A stretch of 64,000 nucleotides of DNA from Geitlerinema sp. PCC 9228 (GTDB taxonomy: Bacteria > Cyanobacteriota > Cyanobacteriia > Cyanobacteriales > PCC-9228), in assembly GCF_001870905.1 (NCBI RefSeq), contig NZ_LNDC01000101.1, positions 1 to 64,000 of the forward strand, written 5' to 3'. A model generated the notes under the pieces. It saw nothing but the letters and a program-made list of their open reading frames with translations. It was not told the origin of the DNA and made no database searches. The position numbers and the translations under genes are program-made. The first letter of the stretch is position 1; each line of letters opens with the position of its first letter. Positions 36,012-45,063 of the stretch are shown piece by piece.

Positions 36012-38933
36012 ATGTACCGCCGTCGCTTTCCATTCCAAAATACAATTTTATGGCAACGTCCCTGGCGTTCTATTTTGATCCTATCCCTGCTCACCCTAGC
36101 CGCCTTTGCTGGTAATTATTTGAGCGTTCCCCTCTTTTTTGGCGTGGATTTGCTGTTTGGCAGCATTTTTGTGTTTCTGGTCGCCGCCATTTACGGAATT
36201 GGCTGGGGAAGCTTGGTAGCATTGATTGCCAGCAGCTATACATGGCAGTTGTGGGGACATCCCTACGCCATCATTATTTTCACCCTAGAAGCCGTATGTG
36301 TGGGATGGTGTTGGCAACGGGGTCGCCGCAACTTAGCCTTGGTGGATGCTTTGTACTGGTTGCTACTGGGAATGCCGCTGGTGTGGTTGTTTTATAGCGT
36401 GGTTATGGGAATGGAGACCACAGCAGCGTTGTTAATTTTGCTCAAACAGCCAGTTAACGGTATTTTTAACGCCTTAATTGCCACTCAGATATTATATGCC
36501 ATTCCCTCTCATTGGAGAGCGATCGCAGCTTTTGACAATCGCAACAACAATCGCTATTGGCAGAGTCGAGAAATCTCCTTTCAGGAAATCTTTTCCAGTG
36601 TCTTGGTTACCTCCGTCGTCTTAACAGTATTTTGTATCACCGTCTGGCAAGGACGTGCCACCCTCCCCAAAATAGAACAAAACGTCTACAATCGCCTGAG
36701 CCAGGTTTCCACCGACCTCCTAGAAACCGTCCGTTTGTGGCACCAACCCCACCAGCAACTCCTACAGGCAATCGCCGATACCGCAGCCTCCCACCGAATC
36801 AATAGCACACCAGTTCGGTCGCAAGTTCAACTATCCCACCAAGCATTTCCCGATTTTCTGAAAATCTATGTCACCGACGCCAACGGCAGAGCAACCATCT
36901 CAGTACCAGCTACCAACGAACGTGGGGAAACCATCATCGGTCAAAACTTTTCTGGTGAGAGCTCTTTCCAACAAGTCCGACAAACCAAAACCCCACAAAT
37001 CAGCGAAGTTCATCAAGATGCTGCCAACCAAACCCCCCATTTTGGGACAGCGATTCCCATCGTAACAAGCGATCGCTTTGCAGGAATGGTCTACGGTTCC
37101 ATCAGTATAGACACCTTAGAAGAAATTCTCAAAAACGTAACCCAAAACCAGAACAACCAAAGAACAACCAGTTCCACATCGCCGCAACTACACAACATAG
37201 AAATCCTATTGTTAGGAAAAGAAAACCAACCCCTAGCCAGCAACAGCTCCCAAGAACCCTTACAACCTTGGCAACCCACCAGAAAACAGCGACAAGTCCA
37301 CCGAGAACTTTACCAACAGTTCCCCGAACAAGACAATTTACCAGCCATGAAACAGTGGCGGCAATCTCGGTATATTTTACAAACACCAACAGTGGAAACG
37401 TTGCCTTGGAAATTCGTAGTACAAACGCCAGCATCTTCCGCCGTTGAAAACCTGCAAATCGTGTACATTCAACACCTAGCAGTCGTATTGGTGTGTGCAG
37501 CCGTCTCCTTACTCATAGCACCTTTAGCCAGCCGCAAACTAGTAGCTTCCTTAGACCAACTAGCAGAACTTACCCAAGATTTGCCAGAAAAACTATTTCA
37601 ACAGAGAACTATTTACTGGGACCAGTCCGACATTCGGGAAGTGAACTCCCTAATAGCCAACTTTCGACAAACGTCGGCGAGTTTGAGCAGTAAAATTTGG
37701 GAGATAGAACGAGCCAAAGTCACCTTAGAAGAACGAGTTACAGAACGCACCCAAGAACTATCCCACCTAAACGAACGCCTGCAGGATCGCATTCAAGAAG
37801 TGCAAGAATCAAAGGCTGCCTTGTTGGAAAGCGAAAAACGGTTTCGGCTGGTTGTGGAATACGCACCCATTGGCGTTGCGATGGTGGATAACACAGGAAC
37901 CCCTTTATTTGTCAATACTTGTTTGAGCAAAATGTTGGGCTATAGCAAAGAAGAATTGTGCCAAATGGATTTCACCCAGTTTACCTATAAAGAAGACATT
38001 GACTTGGATGTCCAACTTTATCAAGGGTTAATGGGTGGTCTGCGCGATAGCTATACCTTAGACAAACGATTTATCAACAAAACAGGGGAACTCATTTGGG
38101 GGGATTTGACTGTAGCTGCCGTACGTCGGGAAGAAGAAAATGCCACCTTTGCCGTAGCGATGGTGCGAGATGTAACCGAACGTCACCTGGCGGAACAAAA
38201 ACTGCGGGAACTTTCCGACCGTCTGGAGTTGGCTTTGCAAGCCGGTAAAATTGGTGTTTGGGAGTGGGATGTTACCAATGACATATTGTTTTGGGACGAT
38301 CGCATGTACGAATTGTTTGATATTCCCCCTTCGGTGCAACCGTTGAGCTATCAAACGTTTATCTCCCGGGTGCATCCCGACGACCGTTCCTACGTAGAGA
38401 CCACCTTACAAAACGCGATCGCTAATAGAGAAAAATTTGACTGCGAGTTTCGCATTGTACTCGACGACGGCACAATTCGTTTTATCAAAGGCGACAGCAT
38501 CGTTCGCTATGGGGAAAACCACAACGAACCCACCAGAACAATTGGGATTAACTGGGATTTAAGCGATCGCAAACACACCGAAGAACAACTGCGGCAGACC
38601 AACCGGGAACTCGAACGTGCCACCCGCCTCAAAGATGAGTTTCTGGCAAATATGAGCCACGAACTGCGAACTCCCCTCAACTCCATTTTGGGGATGTGCG
38701 AAGGATTACAAGAAGAGGTCTTTGGCACCCTCACCGACAAACAGCATAAATCTCTAACCACCATCGAACGCAGCGGCAAACATCTACTGGACTTAATTAA
38801 CGAAATTTTAGATTTATCCAAAATCGAATCGGGAAAACTAGAACTAGAGATTCAGGAGGTATCCTTATACGACATTTGCCAAAGCAGCTTAACCTTTGTA
38901 CGCCAGATGGCATACAAAAAAATATCCATCTGA
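36012..38933 (+). CDS. N-terminal part of a frameshifted membrane hybrid histidine kinase
   Basis: 973 residues from the ATG at 36012 (a TTG at 36000 is possible). About seven helices in residues 15-180 resemble a MASE-type sensor; another helix is at 190-215. A periplasmic Cache-like region (220-470), a helix near 480-500 and a HAMP-like linker follow. Two PAS domains occupy about 610-850 (VVEYAPIGVAMVDNTGTPLF; LQAGKIGVWEWDVTNDILF), then HisKA with ANMSHELRTPLNSI. The frame then runs into TGA at 38931 just after an A7 run (38916-38922). The HATPase and receivers continue in the next frame. Restoring one A joins both parts into a protein of about 1396 residues, so this is one gene. Confidence 0.88.
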   Translation: MYRRRFPFQNTILWQRPWRSILILSLLTLAAFAGNYLSVPLFFGVDLLFGSIFVFLVAAIYGIGWGSLVALIASSYTWQLWGHPYAIIIFTLEAVCVGWCWQRGRRNLALVDALYWLLLGMPLVWLFYSVVMGMETTAALLILLKQPVNGIFNALIATQILYAIPSHWRAIAAFDNRNNNRYWQSREISFQEIFSSVLVTSVVLTVFCITVWQGRATLPKIEQNVYNRLSQVSTDLLETVRLWHQPHQQLLQAIADTAASHRINSTPVRSQVQLSHQAFPDFLKIYVTDANGRATISVPATNERGETIIGQNFSGESSFQQVRQTKTPQISEVHQDAANQTPHFGTAIPIVTSDRFAGMVYGSISIDTLEEILKNVTQNQNNQRTTSSTSPQLHNIEILLLGKENQPLASNSSQEPLQPWQPTRKQRQVHRELYQQFPEQDNLPAMKQWRQSRYILQTPTVETLPWKFVVQTPASSAVENLQIVYIQHLAVVLVCAAVSLLIAPLASRKLVASLDQLAELTQDLPEKLFQQRTIYWDQSDIREVNSLIANFRQTSASLSSKIWEIERAKVTLEERVTERTQELSHLNERLQDRIQEVQESKAALLESEKRFRLVVEYAPIGVAMVDNTGTPLFVNTCLSKMLGYSKEELCQMDFTQFTYKEDIDLDVQLYQGLMGGLRDSYTLDKRFINKTGELIWGDLTVAAVRREEENATFAVAMVRDVTERHLAEQKLRELSDRLELALQAGKIGVWEWDVTNDILFWDDRMYELFDIPPSVQPLSYQTFISRVHPDDRSYVETTLQNAIANREKFDCEFRIVLDDGTIRFIKGDSIVRYGENHNEPTRTIGINWDLSDRKHTEEQLRQTNRELERATRLKDEFLANMSHELRTPLNSILGMCEGLQEEVFGTLTDKQHKSLTTIERSGKHLLDLINEILDLSKIESGKLELEIQEVSLYDICQSSLTFVRQMAYKKISI

Positions 38934-40201
38934 GCCAGCAAGTTCCCCAAAACATTGGCACCATCAGCGTTGACGAACGCCGGTTGCGGCAAATCTTGAT
39001 TAACCTACTTACCAACGCCGTGAAATTTACCCCCAACGGTGGCAGCGTTACCCTAGAAGTCATGCGACAACCACCCACCAACAGCGATTCCTGCGGCTAC
39101 GTTTCCCTGTCGGTGGTTGATACCGGCATTGGCATTCACCCAAACAACCTTAACAAGCTTTTTCAGGAGTTTGTACAAATTGACAGCAACCTCAACCGTC
39201 GCTACGGCGGTACGGGTTTGGGATTGTCGCTGGTACGTCGCCTGACGGAATTACACGGGGGAACGGTAACTGTAGACAGCGAACTCGGGGAAGGTACTCG
39301 CTTTACAGTACATTTGCCTTACGGAAACTGTTCGCTGGAACTGTCACCCACAACAGAAGAACCAGAAGCTGGCAAAGCAATTTCTACTCCCAACAACCGC
39401 CAAGTGTTACTGGTAGAAGATTCTACCCCGGCAGCCGACCACTTAACCCGCTATTTGCGGGAGATGGAATTGCAAGTGCATCGCTTGTCGGGAACCGAAG
39501 ATGTGCTACAAGTGGCATTGCAGGTGCAACCCAGTTTGATTGTTTTGGATATTCAACTGCCGCAGCGATCGGGTTGGGAAATTTTACAGCAGCTCAAAGA
39601 TAGCGAGGAAACCCAGAAAATCCCGGTTTTGGTGGTTTCGGTGGTAGACGATCGCTGCTGGGGATTGGCTTTGGGAGCTTCGGAATATTTGGTGAAGCCA
39701 GTGAACCGCAACCAATTCCAAACTGCATTGGCGAAGTTACGATTTTACAAACCTACTGCTCAAACGAATGGAAATGCGGCTGTTGCTACACCAGAAACAC
39801 CTGACGAATCTCAATCATCCCAACCGGTGATTTTGCTGGCGGAAGATGATTATGCCAACGTGAGTACGATTTCTAGTTATTTGGAGTTTCGCGGTTACCA
39901 ACTGCTGGTGGCTAGCGATGGCAAGGAGGCGTTGGCGATGGCTGCCGAACGCCACCCGGATTTGATTTTGATGGATGTGCAAATGCCTGATATGGATGGT
40001 TTGGAGGCAACCCGTCGCATTCGAGCAAATCCCACCATTGCTTCCATTCCTATTGTGGCTTTGACGGCACTGGCTATGTCTGGCGATCGCGAAAAATGTC
40101 TGGAAGCTGGTGCCAATGAATATATAGCCAAACCAGTTCGTTTAAAACAACTCTCGGAAACCATTCGGATGTTGCTGGCAAAATCTGCTGATTCTCGCTA
40201 G
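38876..40201 (+). CDS. C-terminal part of the frameshifted kinase: HATPase_c and two receiver domains
   Basis: The frame begins at an ATG at 38876 that overlaps the first part, but its meaningful content starts at about 38923 with NIHLSQQVPQNIGTISVDER, which matches KNIQLHKNIPDNLGTINADN in the upstream giant kinase. It encodes HATPase_c (NLLTNAVKFTPNGG; VVDTGIGIH; TGLGLSLVRRL), a first receiver (VLLVEDSTPAADHL; LIVLDIQLPQRSG) and a second receiver (VILLAEDDYANVS; LILMDVQMPDMDG). Both receivers keep their acceptor Asp. No Shine-Dalgarno precedes 38876, so independent translation is unlikely. The TAG stop directly abuts a MITE-like element at 40202. Confidence 0.85.
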   Translation: MPKQLNLCTPDGIQKNIHLSQQVPQNIGTISVDERRLRQILINLLTNAVKFTPNGGSVTLEVMRQPPTNSDSCGYVSLSVVDTGIGIHPNNLNKLFQEFVQIDSNLNRRYGGTGLGLSLVRRLTELHGGTVTVDSELGEGTRFTVHLPYGNCSLELSPTTEEPEAGKAISTPNNRQVLLVEDSTPAADHLTRYLREMELQVHRLSGTEDVLQVALQVQPSLIVLDIQLPQRSGWEILQQLKDSEETQKIPVLVVSVVDDRCWGLALGASEYLVKPVNRNQFQTALAKLRFYKPTAQTNGNAAVATPETPDESQSSQPVILLAEDDYANVSTISSYLEFRGYQLLVASDGKEALAMAAERHPDLILMDVQMPDMDGLEATRRIRANPTIASIPIVALTALAMSGDREKCLEAGANEYIAKPVRLKQLSETIRMLLAKSADSR

Positions 40202-40362
40202 TGATATCAAATCCGATGCGTACAAATTACATTTGAGGGGGAGGAGTGGGAGGAGGGGGAGGAGTGGGAGGAGTGGGAGGAGGGGGAGGAGGGGGAAACT
40301 ATAAGAAGTTTTCGCCTTAGCCTGGGGGTTTATCTGGTCTTTGCAGTACGGATTTGGTATGA
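40202..40362 (+). repeat. MITE-like element with terminal inverted repeats and G-rich array
   Basis: The left end TGATATCAAATCCGATGCG and the right end GTACGGATTTGGTATGA (40346-40362) are imperfect inverted repeats sharing CAAATCCG. Between them lie a G-rich array (about 40236-40296; GGAGGAGTG or GGAGGAGGG units) and the block AAGAAGTTTTCGCCTTAGCC also present at 29010. No coding capacity is evident, so it would need a transposase in trans. From 40363 to 40687 I see no further gene or repeat. Confidence 0.75.
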
Positions 40363-40687
40363 GGATCCATAGCAGGGAGCCAACTCTGGAATTGGTTCTT
40401 CCAAAGCAAGGAAGTTTGTTATAGATTTTCAAATATTCCTTGATTTTTACAAATTAACGATAAAATTTATTGGGGAGGTGGGAAAACTTTTATTATGTAG
40501 AGTATCCTTTCTGAGTAGACACGTTCAAATTGGCAGAGTTCTTTTCCCATACGGGGAACTGCGATCGCTAGATTTTTTTAGCAGGAAACAATTTCCTCGT
40601 AAAAAAATTGTTGTTTCCATGAAAATGCTTCTCACCAACCAACCAGGCAAGTATATCTAGATAGCCATTGGGAGATTAAGGTGACTC

Positions 40688-41809
40688 ATGCAACCATCTG
40701 TTTTAATTGTTGATGACGAACCAGACAATTTTGATATTATCGAAACGCTATTGCACGAGCAAGATTACCAACTCTATTATGCACCGAGCGGTGAAAAAAC
40801 TCTGGCTCTTTTAGAAAATTTTCAGCCGGATACGATTTTGTTGGATATCATGATGCCGGATATGGATGGCATGGAAATTTGCCAAAAAATTAGAGCCAAT
40901 CCCAAATGGGAAGCCATTCCGGTGATTGTGGTAACGGCTTTGAGTGCTAAAGAAGATTTGGCTCGTTGTTTTGCTGCCGGTGCGGATGATTTTATTAGCA
41001 AACCGGTGAATGGCATCGAACTGCGAGCCAGGGTGGCTTCCATGTTGCGTATCAAACAACAACGCGATCGCTTGCAAGGATTGCTAGAATTTCTGCAACA
41101 AAATTTACAATATTTACGCAGTTGTATTGCTTACAGTTTGCCCCATGAATTTAACACGCCGATGAATGGGATTTTGGGTTCTGTTGATTTGTTAATTGAT
41201 GGTTATGAAGATATCGACACAGAAGAACGTCAAGAGTTACTCCAACTCATGAAAGGTTCGGCGGAGCGCATGAATGGGTTAATTCAAAATTTCCTGACCT
41301 ACGCACGTTTGGAGCTAACCAAAACCGATTTGGAGCAATTAGAAAAGACTCGTAAAACACGCTACGAAACACCAACCCTATCAGCGATCGCAGGGGTAGC
41401 AAAACATGAAGCCAAACAAGCCAATCGTGGGGAAGATTTGGTTTGCGAAGTAGAAGAAGCCACCCTATCGATCGCAGCTTTTGACTTGCAGAAATTTACA
41501 GAAACATTGGTCAGCAATGCCTTGAAATTTTCCTCACCGGGAACGCCAGTACGGGTTATCGGTCAATTCATGAATGGTATGTTTCAAATTTCAGTAATCG
41601 ACCGAGGAACTGGTATGACCCCCGAACAAATCAAAAGCATTGGTGCCTATGTCAAGTTCGATCGCTCCCGCAACCAACAACAGGGAATGGGATTGGGATT
41701 GGCTATAGCCAAAACCATTGCCGAAATTTACGGCAAAGACTTTCAAATTCACAGCGACCCCAACGGAGGAACCACTGTGCAGGTTTTGTTCCCTTTCGTT
41801 AACATTTAA
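40688..41809 (+). CDS. Response regulator-histidine kinase (REC-HisKA-HATPase)
   Basis: 373 residues, soluble. The receiver (1-120) has VLIVDDEPDN, DTILLDIMMPDMDG with the acceptor Asp, and ISKPVNG. The HisKA-like segment has SLPHEFNTPMNGILG, with the His in a less usual context than SHELRTP. HATPase_c follows with VSNALKFSSPG, VIDRGTGMTPEQ and MGLGLAIAKTI. Such REC-first kinases are usually driven by an upstream kinase. AAGGTGA stands just before the ATG. It ends 39 bases before a REC-GGDEF-EAL gene whose receiver is very similar, so the two probably form one operon and one pathway. Confidence 0.92.
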   Translation: MQPSVLIVDDEPDNFDIIETLLHEQDYQLYYAPSGEKTLALLENFQPDTILLDIMMPDMDGMEICQKIRANPKWEAIPVIVVTALSAKEDLARCFAAGADDFISKPVNGIELRARVASMLRIKQQRDRLQGLLEFLQQNLQYLRSCIAYSLPHEFNTPMNGILGSVDLLIDGYEDIDTEERQELLQLMKGSAERMNGLIQNFLTYARLELTKTDLEQLEKTRKTRYETPTLSAIAGVAKHEAKQANRGEDLVCEVEEATLSIAAFDLQKFTETLVSNALKFSSPGTPVRVIGQFMNGMFQISVIDRGTGMTPEQIKSIGAYVKFDRSRNQQQGMGLGLAIAKTIAEIYGKDFQIHSDPNGGTTVQVLFPFVNI

Positions 41810-41848
41810 GGGATTTCCACATTGAGAAAATATTCAAAAATCAACATT

Positions 41849-43627
41849 ATGAGCGAACAACCAACCAATCCAGCTTCTATTTTAGTCGTAGATGATGAAG
41901 TAAATGGTTTTGATGTTATCGAAACTTTACTATTTGACCAAGGCTATCAATTATACTACGCACCCAGCGGCGAAAAGGCACTAGAATTTCTGCAAACCTG
42001 TCAGCCGGATGTCATTTTATTGGATGTCATGATGCCAGAAATGGATGGGATGGAAGTTTGTCGGCGGGTTAAAGCGGGTTACGACGGACAGTACATTCCC
42101 ATTATTATGGTAACGGCTTTAACAGCGAAAGAAAATTTAGCTCAATGTTTGCAAGCCGGTGCTGATGATTTTGTTGGCAAGCCAATCAATGGTTTGGAAT
42201 TGCGTGCCAGAGTTGCTTCCATGCTGCGGATTCGCCAGCAACATAAAAATATCGAGCAATTGTGCTTGCAATTACAGAGTAACAATCAAAACTTAGAAGC
42301 AGAAGTTGCCGAACGCACCAAACAATTACAGCAACGCATTCACTACGATCCCCTCACGGGATTTCCCAGTCGCACTTCTTTACTAGAAACCTTGGAAAGG
42401 GAACTCAGCCATTGTCAAAAATATAATCAGTCTTTGGCGTTGCTGTATATTGACTGCGACGAGTTTAATTTAATTAATAGTTCTTTGGGATATGAAATCG
42501 GCGATCGCATTTTGGTAGCTATTAGCGAGCGTTTATCCAGCTATCTAAAATCGGAAGATCGGTTGTTCCGGACCGGGGAAGATGAATTTTGCATTTTACT
42601 CAAATCCATAAAAGATACCAAGGAACTCTCAGAAACAGCCGCCGATATTCTGCAACTTTTTGAAGAATCTTTTGTGGTAGAGAGCTACGAAACCTTTATT
42701 AGCGTTTCCATAGGCATTTCCCTTACCAATGCCGAGTATCAAAATCCCCAAGACATGGTGCGGGATGCCGATACTGCCATGTACAAAGCCAAAACCAAAG
42801 GACCGGGAACCTATCGGATTTTTGACCAAGAATTAAAAAACGCGATCGGCAAACGTTTGTCTTTAGAAAACGACCTCCGCCGAGCTTTAGAAAGGAAAGA
42901 ATTTATTGTCTACTACCAACCAATTATTAACTTAAAAACCGAACAAATTTGCGGTTTTGAAGCACTAATTCGCTGGCAACATCCGCAGCGAGGAATGGTA
43001 TCTCCAGGAGAATTTATTCCCTGTTTGGAAGATACGGGATTCATCGTACCCGTTGGTTTGGAAGTCATGCAACAAGCCTGCCAGCAACTAAAAACATGGC
43101 AGGAACAAGGTGCCACCGACTTGGAAATGAGCGTAAATTTATCCGTACGGCAATTTTCCCACCCTACTTTGCTAGAAGACCTACATCGGATTATTCAAAC
43201 CAACAATATCCATCCTTCGGATTTAAAACTAGAAATCACCGAAAGTGCGATCGTAGATAATCCCGATGCTACGGTAACTTCTATTCAAAAAATGCGCCAA
43301 GCACAAATCAAACTTGCCATCGATGATTTTGGAACGGGATATTCTTCTTTGAGCTACTTGCAGAAATTTCCGGTAGACAATTTAAAAGTCGATCGCAGCT
43401 TCGTCAAGAGTATCAGCGAAAACCACAGAAATTACTACATCCTGCAAGAAATTGTAAAATTGGGACAAGCCTTGGGAATGACGGTAACGGCAGAAGGCAT
43501 AGAAACGGAAACCCAAATGAGGCAACTACAAAATTTAGGCTGCGAATACGCTCAAGGATATTTCTTCGCCAAACCCATGAGTGGAGAAGAAGCTACGCAG
43601 TTGCTGAGAGAAAAAATAGCAGTTTAG
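41849..43627 (+). CDS. Response regulator with GGDEF and EAL domains (probable c-di-GMP phosphodiesterase)
   Basis: 592 residues from the ATG at 41849; an in-frame TTG at 41822 is less likely. The receiver has ILVVDDEVNG, VILLDVMMPEMDG and the same FVGKPINGLELRARVASML end as the neighbouring kinase. The GGDEF domain (170-335) opens with YDPLTGFPSR, but the signature is RTGEDEF (Glu at the second Gly), so cyclase activity is doubtful. The EAL domain (345-590) keeps FEALIRWQHP, EITESAIVDNP, IDDFGTGYSSL, LKVDRSF and TAEGIETE, all needed for metal binding and hydrolysis. I expect a phosphorylation-controlled phosphodiesterase lowering c-di-GMP. Confidence 0.92.
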   Translation: MSEQPTNPASILVVDDEVNGFDVIETLLFDQGYQLYYAPSGEKALEFLQTCQPDVILLDVMMPEMDGMEVCRRVKAGYDGQYIPIIMVTALTAKENLAQCLQAGADDFVGKPINGLELRARVASMLRIRQQHKNIEQLCLQLQSNNQNLEAEVAERTKQLQQRIHYDPLTGFPSRTSLLETLERELSHCQKYNQSLALLYIDCDEFNLINSSLGYEIGDRILVAISERLSSYLKSEDRLFRTGEDEFCILLKSIKDTKELSETAADILQLFEESFVVESYETFISVSIGISLTNAEYQNPQDMVRDADTAMYKAKTKGPGTYRIFDQELKNAIGKRLSLENDLRRALERKEFIVYYQPIINLKTEQICGFEALIRWQHPQRGMVSPGEFIPCLEDTGFIVPVGLEVMQQACQQLKTWQEQGATDLEMSVNLSVRQFSHPTLLEDLHRIIQTNNIHPSDLKLEITESAIVDNPDATVTSIQKMRQAQIKLAIDDFGTGYSSLSYLQKFPVDNLKVDRSFVKSISENHRNYYILQEIVKLGQALGMTVTAEGIETETQMRQLQNLGCEYAQGYFFAKPMSGEEATQLLREKIAV

Positions 43628-43683
43628 AAAAGGTATCTTATCCCCATTCCTGAAAAGCATGCAATTGATAGTCGAGGTATTTA

Positions 43684-43764
43684 TGTAGGGACGTTTGGCG
43701 AAACGCCCCTACCAGGGAAATTGGAAAATCCCAAACAATCGTCATTTTTCAGAAATGGGATGAT
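43684..43764. repeat. Copy of a dispersed GTAGGGGCG-type palindromic repeat
   Basis: The core is GTAGGGACG...CGCCCCTACC with a following tail GAAATTGGAAAATCCCAAAC and TTTTTCAGAAATGGGATGAT. Two further copies with the same tail lie at about 50107 and 50239. Non-coding and hairpin-forming. Confidence 0.7.
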
Positions 43765-43780
43765 GCGGTACCTGTCAATT

Positions 43781-44605
43781 CTATCGTTCGCTGCGGCGGC
43801 GAGTTAGAAACCACGTACCTGCCACCAAAGCCAAACCAGCCATGGATGTGGGTTCCGGTACCGGTTCTATAGGCTCGACAGCACCAACCATCGCCACCAT
43901 GTCGTTGTAGTCGCGGTCGGAGTTTTCTACCAGCAAATCTTCAAAGGCTACGATAAATTGGTTATCGTTGAACAAACCAGCTTCGTAGTTGGGAAGTTGC
44001 ATTTGGGTTTGATTGTTGCCTTGATAGATAACCGCTTGCGGCGAACCGTTGGGATTGAGGGAATCGTCGGAGTAGTAGGTGGCGTTTTCTGCGGCTACAT
44101 TTAGGAAAAATCCAAATTGATTGCCGAATCCTTTTTTGGTGGTGATTTCTACCTCGGAGTTGGAGGAGACGGCATCCCAAATCTTCAGATCGCCGTTTTC
44201 CAAAAAGCTAAAGAAAGACTGACTGCTTGAGGTGGCGTTGCCGTCAAACAAAACGGCTTTTTCCCCAGTTTTGGCACTGTAAATACCAAATTGGTTTGTA
44301 GAAGCGTAGTCGGCAACTTCTGCCATCAAAGTAGAACTAGAATTGCCAATGGCGGTACTGGTAAAGAGATCGTATGGGGTTTGGTCTTGTTTGGTATCAA
44401 TATTGGGACCAGAAACGGTCATGCCATCTAAGATGTTTTGTAGGGAGTGTTCTTCTCCATCCCAGGAATGGCCGAAACTGACCGGACGCATGTTGGCTGC
44501 CAAACTGGGGTCCATGCCGACAGACAAACTGCCGAAAAACGCGATCGCCATCCCTGCGGTAGGGAAGAGACGTTTGCGAAACTTGCGAAAATTGGTTGCG
44601 AACAT
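43781..44605 (-). CDS. Secreted DUF4114 protein with PEP-CTERM sorting tail
   Basis: 274 residues starting at the ATG at 44605, which follows GAGG; an upstream frame to 44659 is open. A signal peptide (GMAIAFFGSLSVGMDPSLAA) precedes a beta-rich domain. The DUF4114 signature DRDYNDMVAMVG is near residue 235. The tail PVPEPTSMAGLALVAGTWFL followed by TRRRSER is a textbook PEP-CTERM motif: VPEP, membrane helix, Arg cluster. Such proteins are exported and processed by exosortase and are linked to exopolysaccharide. The exosortase gene is elsewhere. The giant S8 protein at 56442 carries two related DUF4114-like regions. Confidence 0.88.
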   Translation of the reverse strand: MFATNFRKFRKRLFPTAGMAIAFFGSLSVGMDPSLAANMRPVSFGHSWDGEEHSLQNILDGMTVSGPNIDTKQDQTPYDLFTSTAIGNSSSTLMAEVADYASTNQFGIYSAKTGEKAVLFDGNATSSSQSFFSFLENGDLKIWDAVSSNSEVEITTKKGFGNQFGFFLNVAAENATYYSDDSLNPNGSPQAVIYQGNNQTQMQLPNYEAGLFNDNQFIVAFEDLLVENSDRDYNDMVAMVGAVEPIEPVPEPTSMAGLALVAGTWFLTRRRSER

Positions 44606-44772
44606 AAGCGATATACCTCGTATGGATAATTTCTCGTTGTCAAAAGCAGCAGCGAGCAACCTTTCAATTTGGTTTGGTGGTAATTTTTTATGGCAGTTGC
44701 TCCACCGATAGCTGCTTTTCTAAGGTTCTCTCTGGGGGAAAAAGCCAAAATTACGTGAATTTACGGATTTTT

Positions 44773-45063
44773 TTACAAATCTTCATAGTTTTCCGGTAAG
44801 GGTTCTACCACCATTTCTATTCCCGAACGACCAATGCCGATGACTCTTTGCCCTACTTGCATCACCACATTTTGGCAACAACGTGCCGGATACCAAGAAC
44901 CGCGAAAGTAGACCCTGCCTGGCTTGCCGAGGGCGATCGCTTCTTCCACAATGGCTTCTCCTTGATAGCGATCGTCCGCTTTGATTTGACCGTTGGGTAA
45001 GTATACCGGCGGGGAGGTTGGCGAAGAAAACCAACGGAACCAACATTGCTTGAACCACTTCAT
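44773..45063 (-). CDS. Short NfeD-like (C-terminal OB-fold) protein
   Basis: 96 residues. The second half (GEAIVEEAIALGKPGRVYFR; VVMQVGQRVIGIGRSGIEMV) matches the OB-fold end of NfeD proteins, which partner membrane proteases and flotillins. The usual membrane helices are absent; only a short Trp/Phe-rich start (MKWFKQCWFRWF) might touch the membrane. GGAGG lies seven bases before the ATG. No stomatin/flotillin gene is adjacent. The call is based on pattern only. Confidence 0.6.
   Translation of the reverse strand: MKWFKQCWFRWFSSPTSPPVYLPNGQIKADDRYQGEAIVEEAIALGKPGRVYFRGSWYPARCCQNVVMQVGQRVIGIGRSGIEMVVEPLPENYEDL

Noticed and set aside
40478-40660. 60-codon plus-strand frame before the REC kinase gene
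   Set aside because: No Shine-Dalgarno or family signal, and low-complexity AT-rich codons at the end.
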